17,175 nt of DNA. It comes from Ignavibacteria bacterium (GTDB taxonomy: Bacteria; Bacteroidota; Ignavibacteria; Tepidaquicellales; OLB5). The DNA lies in contig JAUQWT010000111.1 of assembly GCA_030835005.1 (NCBI GenBank), positions 1 to 17,175 of the forward strand, written 5' to 3'. Under the pieces are notes generated by a model. The model made no database searches. It saw nothing but the letters and a program-made list of their open reading frames with translations, and was not told the origin of the DNA. Positions 7,207 through 15,674 of the stretch are shown piece after piece; within the stretch, counting starts at the first letter, position 1; the number at the start of each line of letters is the position of its first letter. Made by a program: the position numbers and the translations under genes.

Positions 7207-9276
7207 ATGGAATCAAAGTTTTTTAACAGAGAGTTAAGCTGGCTTTCATTTAACCACAGGGTTTTGCAGGAAGCAAAAGACCCTACTGTTCCTGTATATG
7301 ACAGGATCAGATTCCTTGCGATTTTTTCTAACAACCTGGATGAATTCTTCCGTGTTCGTGTTGCGTCACTTCGCGCTCTTGAAGTTCTCAAGAAGAAATC
7401 ACAGAAAGAACTGAAGTTTGATGTCACCAAGCTTCTGGATAAAATATATAAGAATGTTGTAAAACTGCAGGAGGAATATGGCAATATTTATCTGAATGAT
7501 ATTCGTCCTGAGCTTGAAAAAAATGACATTTTTATTGTTGATCATACTCAGTTAACTCCGGGGCAAAAGGAATTTGTATCAGAAATCTTCAACGAACAGG
7601 TAGTTCCGCATATCATGCCAATGATAGTTGCCATGAAAAAGATAACTCCATTTTTAAGAAACCAGAGGCTTTACCTCGCTGTTAAACTATCTGAAAAGCA
7701 CACTGTAAATGTGTTAAAGCCCGGCAAAAGGAAGAGATACAAGTATGCAATTGTAGAAATACCGACAAATCATATAAACAGGTTTATTCTGCTTCCGAAA
7801 ATCGGCAACAATAATTACATAATTTTTCTGGATGATATCATCAGGCTTTTCCTGCCCCAGATATTCTATGGATATAATATTCATGAGGCATATTCAGTGA
7901 AACTGACCCGCGATGCAGAACTTTATATCGAAGATGAGTTTACGGGGAATTTGCTGGAGAAGATCAAGAAAAGCCTTGCAAAGCGCTCAAGCGGAGCACC
8001 CAGCAGATTCTTGTACGATAAGAGCATGCCGGTACCATTTTTGAATTATCTTAAAGAAGCATTGCTTTTGAGCGATGAAGATGTTTATCCGGGTGCTAAA
8101 TATCATAATTTCAGTGATTTTTTTAGTTTCCCTAACCCGGGCGTAAAATCTCTTACTTATCCAGAACGAAAACCTTTGAAGAGCAAAGAGCTGGATTCAT
8201 ACCCTTCTATCTTTTCCGCCGCAAAAAAGAATGACTACCTGCTTTACTTTCCGTATCAATCTTATGAATATGTCGTCAACGCTATTGAAGAAGCAGCAAA
8301 AGATCCTAAAGTAAGCTCTATTAGAATTACTCAATACAGAGTTGCCAAAGAATCGAAGATTGTGAACTCGCTCATCAAAGCTGCTCACCGTGGAAAAGAA
8401 GTTACAGCATTTGTTGAAATTAAGGCCAGGTTTGATGAGGAAATCAATATCAAAAGCGCTGAAGAGATGCAAAAAGCAGGGGTTAAAGTGTTGTACAGTT
8501 TGCCGGGGCTGAAAGTTCATTCTAAAATGGCATTAATTACCAGAATGGAATCCGGTAATCCTAAGAACTATGCATATCTTTCTACAGGCAATTTTAACGA
8601 AAAAACAGCGAGACTATATACAGACTATGGTTTCTTTACAGCAAATGAAGATTTGACTTATGAGGCTGAAAGGGTTTTTGAGTACCTTGAAGGAAAAAAA
8701 ACAGGATATGAATTCAAGCACTTACTTGTAGCTCAGTTTGGAATGCGGCAGGGATTTCAGGGACTAATTGAGAACGAGATCGAAAATGCAAGAAAAGGAA
8801 TTGACGCTAAAATAACGATTAAGGTAAACAGCCTTGAAGACGAAAGAATAATCAAAAAATTGTATGAAGCCAGTTCAGCCGGTGTTAAGATCAAGATGAT
8901 CGTTCGGGGTATTTGCTGTTTAATCCCGGGAGTGAAGGAAATGAGTGAAAATATTTCCGGCATAAGCATTGTTGATAAGTTCCTTGAGCATGACCGGGTC
9001 TACATATTTCACAACGCAGGTGATGAAAAGCTATTTCTTTCATCAGCAGACTGGATGAAAAGGAATCTGAGCCGCAGGATCGAACTTGCGTTCCCTATTT
9101 ACGATCCGAAACTTAAGAAACTTGTAAAAGATATTCTAGAGATCAAGTTTCGGGACAATGTGAAAGCCCGCTTGATAGATGAAAAACAAACCAACCAATA
9201 CGTCCGGAATGACGGAACTGAATTTGTTCGCTCACAGGATGAAATATATGATTTTTTGAAGATTTTGAACAAATAA
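7207..9276 (+). CDS. ppk1: Polyphosphate kinase 1
   Basis: 689 aa, full length. PPK1 reversibly moves the gamma phosphate of ATP onto a growing polyphosphate chain through a phosphohistidine intermediate. The N-terminal domain opens FFNRELSWLSFNHRVLQEA and contains FLAIFSNNLDEFFRVRV, both family hallmarks. The middle domain covers about 110-310. The two C-terminal phospholipase-D-like domains carry the catalytic histidines: His438 in GLKVHSKMALI (the equivalent of E. coli His435), with YLSTGNFNEKTARLYTDYG after it, and His595 in FLEHDRVYIFHNAGDEK (the equivalent of His592), followed by FLSSADWMKRNLSRRIE. All motifs are intact. The gene lies in an apparent operon behind a SixA-like phosphatase. 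Polyphosphate is linked to stress survival, phosphate storage and metal tolerance. No exopolyphosphatase (ppx) is visible nearby. Confidence 0.97.
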   Translation: MESKFFNRELSWLSFNHRVLQEAKDPTVPVYDRIRFLAIFSNNLDEFFRVRVASLRALEVLKKKSQKELKFDVTKLLDKIYKNVVKLQEEYGNIYLNDIRPELEKNDIFIVDHTQLTPGQKEFVSEIFNEQVVPHIMPMIVAMKKITPFLRNQRLYLAVKLSEKHTVNVLKPGKRKRYKYAIVEIPTNHINRFILLPKIGNNNYIIFLDDIIRLFLPQIFYGYNIHEAYSVKLTRDAELYIEDEFTGNLLEKIKKSLAKRSSGAPSRFLYDKSMPVPFLNYLKEALLLSDEDVYPGAKYHNFSDFFSFPNPGVKSLTYPERKPLKSKELDSYPSIFSAAKKNDYLLYFPYQSYEYVVNAIEEAAKDPKVSSIRITQYRVAKESKIVNSLIKAAHRGKEVTAFVEIKARFDEEINIKSAEEMQKAGVKVLYSLPGLKVHSKMALITRMESGNPKNYAYLSTGNFNEKTARLYTDYGFFTANEDLTYEAERVFEYLEGKKTGYEFKHLLVAQFGMRQGFQGLIENEIENARKGIDAKITIKVNSLEDERIIKKLYEASSAGVKIKMIVRGICCLIPGVKEMSENISGISIVDKFLEHDRVYIFHNAGDEKLFLSSADWMKRNLSRRIELAFPIYDPKLKKLVKDILEIKFRDNVKARLIDEKQTNQYVRNDGTEFVRSQDEIYDFLKILNK

Positions 9277-9355
9277 AAGCGGATCAGGCCCTTTATCTTA
9301 AATTTCATAAGTTTAGGAACAATTTATTTTTCGGCAGAGTATAACTCTTAACGAA

Positions 9356-9361
9356 AGGAGG
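9356..9361 (+). promoter_or_regulatory. Strong Shine-Dalgarno of the tonB-like gene
   Basis: AGGAGG stands eight bases before the ATG at 9370, a textbook ribosome binding site. No other gene in this window has one of comparable strength. Confidence 0.8.
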
Positions 9362-9369
9362 ATTATAAA

Positions 9370-10158
9370 ATGAACGACAATATAATTCTCATTAATAATG
9401 ATGGTTATGGTGCTCCAGAACTGAAAAAACTGGCACAAGGCTTTACAATGAAAGGTTTCATTGTTGCAGTAACTATCCACATTGCCCTGGTTGCTTCATA
9501 TATGATTTTTGCATATTTGAATGAAGCAAAAGCTAAAGAAATTCCCAAGAATCCCCGGGAAGTTATAAGGGTTGTTGAAATTGAAACTCCTCCTTCCATA
9601 GACGAAAATGAAATACCACCTGTTAAGCAGGATGAAATAGTGCAAAAAGTCAAAGACTTATCTTCTTTACAGCCTTTGCCGGTAAGGAAAGATATTGCAG
9701 ATGATGTTGTGCTGAAAACACAGGATCAGCTTGATAATATTACAGGAACTGTTTCAAGAGATGGCGATAGTATAGTCATTGCAAATATAACCGACATAAA
9801 GATTGACAATAACGTAATTGCAGATAAGATCGATAACACCACTGAGGTTCCTGTTAAAGATGTTTACACTTTGAGTGAAGTTGATGTTATCCCTGAGTGC
9901 ATCAACTTACCTCAGGTAAAGGCTATGATGACCTATCCAGCACTTGCACAGGAAATAGGCCTGGAGGGCAAAGTAACAGTAAAAGTACTTGTCGGGGCCG
10001 ATGGAAATGTTGTAAAAATAGGTTCACTTTCCGGACCGGATCTGTTCTATGATGAAGTTAAAGATAAAGCAATGAATCTTAATTTCACTCCCGGCTTGCA
10101 GAGCAATAAGCCTGTAAAAGTATGGGTAACAGTTCCATTCAGTTTCAAATTGAAATAA
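9370..10158 (+). CDS. TonB-type energy transducer
   Basis: 262 aa in the usual TonB order. A cytoplasmic N-terminus of about 27 residues leads to a single TM segment at about 29-50 (FIVAVTIHIALVASYMIFAYL). A periplasmic linker with acidic and proline residues follows (IETPPSIDENEIPPVKQDE), then a C-terminal TonB domain at about 180-262 with MTYPALAQEIGLEGKVTVKV and VVGADGNV-type strands, ending FSFKLK. It spans the periplasm and passes the energy of the ExbB/ExbD proton motor to TonB-dependent outer-membrane receptors. The linker is short and poor in the PxP/KxP repeats of E. coli TonB. The N-terminal 27 residues carry a YGAPELKKL element as often seen in Bacteroidota energy transducers. No exbB, exbD or receptor gene lies nearby. 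It follows ppk1 by 93 bp with its own strong Shine-Dalgarno, so it may be separately expressed. Confidence 0.88.
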   Translation: MNDNIILINNDGYGAPELKKLAQGFTMKGFIVAVTIHIALVASYMIFAYLNEAKAKEIPKNPREVIRVVEIETPPSIDENEIPPVKQDEIVQKVKDLSSLQPLPVRKDIADDVVLKTQDQLDNITGTVSRDGDSIVIANITDIKIDNNVIADKIDNTTEVPVKDVYTLSEVDVIPECINLPQVKAMMTYPALAQEIGLEGKVTVKVLVGADGNVVKIGSLSGPDLFYDEVKDKAMNLNFTPGLQSNKPVKVWVTVPFSFKLK

Positions 10159-10177
10159 CAGAAATCATTTTCTGTTA
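10156..10177 (+). terminator. Possible weak terminator overlapping the tonB-like stop
   Basis: TAACAGAAA (10156-10164) is a perfect 9-bp inverted repeat with TTTCTGTTA (10169-10177), and the stem includes the TAA stop codon. The downstream sequence is AT-rich but has no uninterrupted T run, and the stem is AT-rich, so efficiency as a terminator is doubtful. Confidence 0.4.
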
Positions 10178-10301
10178 AGTTATTATAAAACAATATATTG
10201 CCATTTTTCTTTATCCCCTTGTTACGTTAATTACTTTTGTATATTTTATGCATAATTTGATTAGTTGAAAAATTCTAACTTATGAGCTGAATTTACATCT
10301 A

Positions 10302-12860
10302 ATGAAGATTCCTACTTTGCAGAAAGACCGATTTAGGGACCTAATCGAAGGCCTCAACATAATCACTTATGAATTCGATCTGAGAGATCATAGGTTTGTA
10401 TATGTTAGCAGAATGGCTGAATCAATACTCGGATATCCGTTTGAATCCTGGTTTACTGTTGGTTTCTGGTTTGAACATCTCCATCCGGAAGACAGAATGT
10501 GGGCATCGGAATTCAGCAAATACCATACAAAACTGAACAAGGGCCATGAATTTGAATACAGAATGATAGCCGTGGACGGTTCGATAAAGTGGTTCAAAGA
10601 TATTACTACTGTAAACATAGTAAACGGCAAAGCTGATTCACTGCAGGGTGTACTGATAGATATGACAGAAAGAAAGCAAACCGAACAGGAGCTTATTGAG
10701 AATAAAGAAATGTATAAAACACTTGTTGAGCAGCAATCCGAAATGATAACTAGGTGGAAACCGGATGGTACATTTACATACGTGAATGATGTCTATTGCA
10801 GATTCTTTGAAAAAGACAAAAATGAACTGATCGGAAAAACTCATATTCCCCAGATGCCTCCTGAAGATCTTGATAGGTTTGCTGATTTTTTTAAGAAGCT
10901 GACAAAAGAAAGGCCTGTTGGGAACTTTGTTCACAGAGTGATAATGCCGGGAGGTGAAACCAGATGGCTTAAATGGACTGATAAAGCAATACTGAATGAT
11001 TCCGGTGAGATAGTTGAATATCAAACTGTTGGACGTGATATAACAGTTCAAAAAGAGGCTGAAATTGCGTTAAGAGATAGTGAACAACAATTACAGCTGA
11101 TCTTTGATAATGCACCGATCGGAATGGCCTTAACAGATTTCAGAAATAATTATATAAAGGTTAACAAAGCATATTGTGAAATTGTCGGATATACGAAAGA
11201 CGAACTATTTAATATGACTTTTGAAGATATTTCTCATCCTGATGACAGGAAACTTGATTATGAAGTTCTTGAAAGAGCAAAACAGGGAGAGGTAACTAAT
11301 TTCCATTTCGAGAAAAGATATATTCACAAAAACGGCAAGACGATATACGCAGAACTTCATCTCAATGTCTTAAAAGATGTTTCCGGGAATCCTTATCAGG
11401 TAATAGCACAGGTTGTGGATATAACCGAAAGAAAAGAATCAGAGCATATCTTGAAGCAAACTCAGGCAAGGCTTTCTGCAGTCCTCAATAATCTGCCTAT
11501 TGTAACTATTTATGAATACGGTGAAGATACAAACTTTGTTTCTGAAAACATCCTTGACATATTAGGTTATTCAGCTGATGAATTCATGAATAATAAAGAC
11601 CTTTTCAGCAATTTGATGCTGGAAGAAGACATTCTGAAGTATGACCGCAAAGTAAACGAGTGGAAAAGTAATGGTTCTGCAGGAGTACTGAACAATGAGA
11701 TCAGGGTAAGAAACAGAAAGAACGAAATTGTCTGGCTGGAAGACCATATGTTTGAGGTAAAACCTGAAAACGGGAAATCCTATTTTTCAGGGATAATGAT
11801 AGATATAACAGAGCAGAAAAAAACTAAACAGAAGATCCACGATACTGAAACAAAGTTTGCAGCCATTTTGAAGAACCTGCCTAAAGTAGTTGTTTACCAG
11901 TCAGGTGACGGGAGGGATTTTGTTTCCGAAAATATAGCTGAGATGATAGGTTATTTGCCTTCAGATATTATTGGAGAAAAATATTTCTTTGGCAAGATCA
12001 TGCATCCCGATGACCTCCTGGTTGTAAAGAATTCCCTGAAAGACTGGCATAAGATAAATGAAGAAGGTATCCTCATTATGGAATTCCGCCTTAGAAAGAA
12101 AACCGGAGAGTATATTTGGATCGAAGATCATATGTTCAAAGCAAAAGCAGATGACGGGCAGGAATATTTATCAGGTGTATTAATTGATGTTACTGAAAGG
12201 AAACTTTACGAACAGCGGATCAGCCAGTCATTGAAGGAAAAAGAATTGCTGCTGAAAGAAATTCACCATAGGGTTAAAAATAACCTGCAGGTAGTATCAA
12301 GTTTGCTTAAACTGCAATCAGGTTATGTAAGTGACACTCAGACTCTTGATATCCTGACCGATAGCCAGAATCGCGTTAAATCCATGGCCCTTGTTCATCA
12401 GAAACTGTATCAGTCCAAGGATTATTCACAGATCGATTTTTCCGAATATCTCAAGCAGTTATCCAGTCACTTATTAAATTCATTCAGATCAACTTCTGAT
12501 GATGTTGAATTGCGAATCAGCTCAGATAATGTATTCTTAAGTATTGATCAGGCAATTCCCTGCGGACTGATAATCAACGAATTGATTTCAAATTCTCTCA
12601 AATATGCTTTTCCCGTTGGCAGAAAAGGGATAATAAATGTTGGAGTAGATTCACTGAACAATAACGATTACCATATTACTGTGCAGGATAATGGAATAGG
12701 TTTCCCGAAAGATTTAAATTACAAAGATACAAAGTCTCTTGGTCTGCAGCTTGTTAACACTTTAGTAGGGCAGATAGACGGTACTATCTCAATGGAAAAT
12801 CACGTTGGCACTTCATTTAAGATAATGTTTTCATCCAGAGATTTATCAAAACTAAACTGA
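10302..12860 (+). CDS. Soluble multi-PAS sensor histidine kinase (HisKA_2/HATPase type)
   Basis: 852 aa with no TM segment or signal peptide, so it senses a cytoplasmic cue. Five PAS domains are visible, each ending in a D-(I/M/V)-T-E-x-K type PAC boundary: about residues 11-125, 134-250, 258-378, 388-507 and 519-634. PAS4 and PAS5 are clearly related to each other. A coiled linker leads to the HisKA_2 dimerisation domain LLKEIHHRVKNNLQVVSSLL (about 650-669). The phosphoacceptor is probably His656 of the His655-His656 pair. The HATPase domain follows, with an N box around Asn759 (GLIINELISNSLKYAF), then DNGIGFP and SLGLQLVNTLVGQIDG. No response regulator or output gene is adjacent, so the partner is elsewhere, as is frequent for this class. 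The 143-bp upstream region separates it from tonB. Its last 9 bp overlap the convergent arsC-type gene. The signal (redox, light or small molecule) cannot be deduced. Confidence 0.93.
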   Translation: MKIPTLQKDRFRDLIEGLNIITYEFDLRDHRFVYVSRMAESILGYPFESWFTVGFWFEHLHPEDRMWASEFSKYHTKLNKGHEFEYRMIAVDGSIKWFKDITTVNIVNGKADSLQGVLIDMTERKQTEQELIENKEMYKTLVEQQSEMITRWKPDGTFTYVNDVYCRFFEKDKNELIGKTHIPQMPPEDLDRFADFFKKLTKERPVGNFVHRVIMPGGETRWLKWTDKAILNDSGEIVEYQTVGRDITVQKEAEIALRDSEQQLQLIFDNAPIGMALTDFRNNYIKVNKAYCEIVGYTKDELFNMTFEDISHPDDRKLDYEVLERAKQGEVTNFHFEKRYIHKNGKTIYAELHLNVLKDVSGNPYQVIAQVVDITERKESEHILKQTQARLSAVLNNLPIVTIYEYGEDTNFVSENILDILGYSADEFMNNKDLFSNLMLEEDILKYDRKVNEWKSNGSAGVLNNEIRVRNRKNEIVWLEDHMFEVKPENGKSYFSGIMIDITEQKKTKQKIHDTETKFAAILKNLPKVVVYQSGDGRDFVSENIAEMIGYLPSDIIGEKYFFGKIMHPDDLLVVKNSLKDWHKINEEGILIMEFRLRKKTGEYIWIEDHMFKAKADDGQEYLSGVLIDVTERKLYEQRISQSLKEKELLLKEIHHRVKNNLQVVSSLLKLQSGYVSDTQTLDILTDSQNRVKSMALVHQKLYQSKDYSQIDFSEYLKQLSSHLLNSFRSTSDDVELRISSDNVFLSIDQAIPCGLIINELISNSLKYAFPVGRKGIINVGVDSLNNNDYHITVQDNGIGFPKDLNYKDTKSLGLQLVNTLVGQIDGTISMENHVGTSFKIMFSSRDLSKLN

Positions 12861-13286
12861 TTCCTTACCTGAGATTCTATCATAAAACCTGATGAATTCT
12901 GACTTTATTTCATCTCTTACCCGCCGGTAAACACACAGTATCTCTTCATCAGTTCCCTTTGCATCTGCAGGGTCATCAAATCCGATGTGCAGACGGTTTT
13001 TCACATCTCCTGAAAACACAGGACAAACTTCCTTTGCATTATCGCACACAGTTATCACAAAATCAAACGAATTTCCGGTGAATTCATTGATATTTTGAGG
13101 GAATTGGCCAGAAATATCAATTCCGATCTCTTTCATTACTTCAATTGCGTATGGATTTACACGCTTTTCCGGCCGGGTGCCGGCAGAATATACTTTAAGG
13201 CCGCCATCAAGACTTTTAAGAATTCCTTCAGCCATTTGGCTTCGGCATGAATTGCCGGTACATAATATCAGGATTCTGAAATTCAT
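12852..13286 (-). CDS. arsC: Thioredoxin-type arsenate reductase / low-molecular-weight phosphatase fold
   Basis: 144 aa. The P-loop CTGNSCRSQ begins at Cys9 (C-x5-R, with Cys14 and Arg15). A second cysteine pair lies in TVCDNAKEVCPVF (Cys81 and Cys88), and the general-acid loop FDDPAD follows (Asp105-Pro106). This matches the three redox cysteines of the pI258/B. subtilis ArsC class (Cys10, Cys82, Cys89), which reduces arsenate to arsenite and is recycled by thioredoxin. The extra cysteines distinguish it from tyrosine phosphatases of the same fold. There is no arsR, arsB or acr3 nearby, so it appears as a single gene. Its 3' end overlaps the histidine kinase gene by 9 bp on the opposite strand. 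It is divergent from the lipoprotein gene across 64 bp. Confidence 0.9.
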   Translation of the reverse strand: MNFRILILCTGNSCRSQMAEGILKSLDGGLKVYSAGTRPEKRVNPYAIEVMKEIGIDISGQFPQNINEFTGNSFDFVITVCDNAKEVCPVFSGDVKNRLHIGFDDPADAKGTDEEILCVYRRVRDEIKSEFIRFYDRISGKESV

Positions 13287-13350
13287 ACAGATTTAGTTAT
13301 ATTGAAACCTAATATGATTTGAATTTGTTAACTTTTCAAACCAAGTATCA

Positions 13351-14295
13351 GTGACTAAAGCACTAATAATCATTTTATTCATAATCTTATCCATCCTTGT
13401 TGGAGGCTGTTCGGATACTGAAGCGGTATCAAAAGAAGATTATTCTTTTGATTCCACCAAGGCTAATAGTGATAAGAAATCGGATCTTTCCTCAATTGAA
13501 GAAACTATTTATGGACTGGATTATGATTCTGTTATAAATAAATATTCCGGAATTCTGCCTGATAATACTTCCATCACGAAGTTCAAGTATTTTGTGATAA
13601 TCTCTGATCTTGATGAGCAATTAACATACACCCTGATTGATAATGACATAAGAAATACGGTCAGCTCAATGGAGGAAAATTTTGTGTCAAAAACTCCGGT
13701 TGATGCTACTCCGATCTTCTTGTTTGCGAATTTTGAGAAATATAAAGAATTTGTGCTGAAAAATTTTGAAATTGAAGAAAGCGATATTTCTCCATATGGA
13801 TTTTTCAAAATATCAAAAAACGCGATTGTAGTAAGATATGTAAGCTGGAAAGGGAGCATATCTCACGAAGTAACACATAAATTCACAAGAAGAGATTTCC
13901 CTGATATGCCGTCATGGTTTGATGAAGGATTTGCCTCGTTAAACGAGAAGTCAACTTTCAAAAACGGAGTACTAATTGGTGACTTCAGCTTCAGAATTAT
14001 ACCATTAAGAAGAGCAATAAAAGAAAACACATATACGGGTTTAGAAAATCTGATGGAGACCGATGATGATGAAATGTATGGGAAAAGAACTTCATTTTAC
14101 TATGCACAATCACGTTACCTGTTGATGTTCCTGCAGCAGCAGGGCTTATTAACAGACTATTACAAACAGTTCAGGGATAGTTATAACACCGATAAATCAG
14201 GTATCAGCCAGCTTGAAAAAATAACCGGCAGGCCGATAAGCCAGTTGGATAAGGAATTACTTGAATTCATCAAAAGTTTTGATGATGTAAAATAA
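13351..14295 (+). CDS. Lipoprotein with peptidase-MA-like HExxH domain
   Basis: 314 aa, GTG start. No ATG is available in frame before the stop at 13315, and the GTG gives a clean lipoprotein signal: MTKALIIILFIILSILVGGC with lipobox V-G-G-Cys20. The mature protein should be lipid-anchored in the periplasm or at the outer membrane. A gluzincin metalloprotease motif lies at residues 172-176 (HEVTH), and the third ligand is probably Glu192 in PSWFDEGFASL, the peptidase_MA_2-like arrangement. It also has SFYYAQSRYLLMFLQQQG further on, a common C-terminal element of this family that packs near the active site. The substrate is unknown and members are mostly uncharacterised. It ends one base before the convergent amine oxidase gene, with no terminator between them. 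Confidence 0.82.
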   Translation: MTKALIIILFIILSILVGGCSDTEAVSKEDYSFDSTKANSDKKSDLSSIEETIYGLDYDSVINKYSGILPDNTSITKFKYFVIISDLDEQLTYTLIDNDIRNTVSSMEENFVSKTPVDATPIFLFANFEKYKEFVLKNFEIEESDISPYGFFKISKNAIVVRYVSWKGSISHEVTHKFTRRDFPDMPSWFDEGFASLNEKSTFKNGVLIGDFSFRIIPLRRAIKENTYTGLENLMETDDDEMYGKRTSFYYAQSRYLLMFLQQQGLLTDYYKQFRDSYNTDKSGISQLEKITGRPISQLDKELLEFIKSFDDVK

Positions 14296-14296
14296 T

Positions 14297-15658
14297 TTAT
14301 CCGGCAATTTCATCTGCTGCTTCTTCACCTGTAATTATGGCTCCTTCCATAAATCCCTGCCAGTCTGCAAGATGCTCACCTGCAAAATATGTGCTTAAGA
14401 ACTTCTTCTTCAAAACCGGCATAATTGTGAACCATTGACCTTTTCCATACAATGCATAAGCTCCTTTTGTATTCTCATCTGCTCCCCAGTAGTAATTTAC
14501 CTGATTCACGATCTTATCTTTTATATCTCCAAAAGCCGGCTTTAATGAATCTGAGACCATATTCTTTTTGAACTCATCATTTTGTCTGCTTATAACATCT
14601 GCTTTATCACCAATTGTGTAAGAAATAAGTGCGCCTTTTTTCCCTGGCTGATTTTTGGTTGCATGATAGAAATAGTGCCCGTAAACATCTGTTACCATAT
14701 CAAATGCCTCCTCATTCCAGAATCTTTCATTGAACAAAAGTGCGTGTTTGCTGATTCTTGCATACTGAAGAGAATTAACAGCATCAATCTTTTCTTCAGG
14801 CAGCCCCGGTTTCCAGTTAATCTTGCTAAGAGCATAAGTTGGTACGGTGCATATAAGATTGTCACCCGAAAATGTCATTCCGTTATCACACTTAACAGTT
14901 ACTGTTCCATCAAGCTGCTGAACTTCTACAACCTTATGTTTTAGAAGGATGCTGTTCATCCCTATCTTTTCAGCAAACTTATCGGATAGACGGCTGTTCC
15001 CGCCTTTGATCTTAAAGTCCATTTCATTCCTTTCGCTTGATTCAGCATACTCTGCTAAAGCCGCATAAGCCGAAACATGCCTGATACTTTCGCCAAAATC
15101 TGTGCTGTCGAGCAATTCTCTGATCTGCAGGTCACGTTCACTGATTCCCTTATTTGTGAGAAACCTCCACCAGTCCATTTTATCCAGCTTCTGTTTATCT
15201 TCAAGAGTATAATTACCATAGTCTCCAATTATCTTTGCAAATTTAGTTTTCCATTCGTTTGAGTAATCCCAACCGCCTTTTGGATAATATTGTCCGGCAA
15301 ATGTTAAGTGAGAGTCAAACTGGTTATTCATCAGCTCAAGCCCGAAATCCTTACATAAGGCGATCATTCTCTCATGCGATGCGCCTACCCACTCTGCACC
15401 AAGCTCAATCACAAGATCTTCGTCTTTATCCAGCAAATGAGAAAATACCCTTCCTCCTATTCTGTTTCTGCTTTCCAGAAGAGTAACTTCACAGCCCTTT
15501 TGCTTCAGGCGGTAAGCAGCTGCAAGACCGGCAAAACCTGCACCAATAATAATGACTTTGGGTTTGCCGATGGTGTTAATATTAATAGCACCGGGTAATA
15601 TCAGCGATCCTGCTGCAAGAAGTGCTGTAGATTTGATAAAATCCCTGCGAGATGACAT
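14297..15658 (-). CDS. Tat-exported flavin amine oxidase (FAD-dependent)
   Basis: 453 aa. The N-terminus MSSRRDFIKSTALLAAGSLI has a twin-arginine motif (S-R-R-D-F-I-K) and a hydrophobic stretch, so the folded flavoprotein should be exported to the periplasm. The FAD dinucleotide fold is GAGFAG at 39-44 with LLESRNRIGGR (about 60-70) and GAEWVG at 87-92. GGNSRLSDKFAEKIG follows at 219-233. Lys304 in RISKHALLF matches the conserved active-site lysine of MAO/polyamine oxidases. Trp391 in YYWGADENTKGAY and the C-terminal FAGEHLADWQGFMEGAI complete the flavin amine oxidase fold. Such enzymes oxidise amines or amino acids to aldehyde or keto acid plus NH3 and H2O2 (or reduce another acceptor). The exact amine is not predictable. 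It is the last gene of a tight operon, 16 bp after the pLGIC gene, whose ligand-binding domain also faces the periplasm. Confidence 0.87.
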   Translation of the reverse strand: MSSRRDFIKSTALLAAGSLILPGAININTIGKPKVIIIGAGFAGLAAAYRLKQKGCEVTLLESRNRIGGRVFSHLLDKDEDLVIELGAEWVGASHERMIALCKDFGLELMNNQFDSHLTFAGQYYPKGGWDYSNEWKTKFAKIIGDYGNYTLEDKQKLDKMDWWRFLTNKGISERDLQIRELLDSTDFGESIRHVSAYAALAEYAESSERNEMDFKIKGGNSRLSDKFAEKIGMNSILLKHKVVEVQQLDGTVTVKCDNGMTFSGDNLICTVPTYALSKINWKPGLPEEKIDAVNSLQYARISKHALLFNERFWNEEAFDMVTDVYGHYFYHATKNQPGKKGALISYTIGDKADVISRQNDEFKKNMVSDSLKPAFGDIKDKIVNQVNYYWGADENTKGAYALYGKGQWFTIMPVLKKKFLSTYFAGEHLADWQGFMEGAIITGEEAADEIAG

Positions 15659-15674
15659 ATATTATATGATTTAA

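Noticed and set aside
9277..9300. Hairpin after ppk1 (ATAAAAG ... CTTTAT)
   Set aside because: The pairing is short and unequal in length, with no T run. Not a credible terminator.
9325..9332. TATTTTTC before the tonB-like gene as a -7 element
   Set aside because: One mismatch in the most conserved part and no -33 element 19-21 bp upstream.
10232..10239. TACTTTTG, a match to TAnnTTTG, 63 bp before the histidine kinase
   Set aside because: No TTG at the right distance upstream, and such octamers occur by chance in AT-rich DNA.
12852..14295. Arsenic resistance operon
   Set aside because: Only arsC is present. No arsR, arsB/acr3 or arsM is visible, and the adjacent lipoprotein peptidase is divergent and unrelated.
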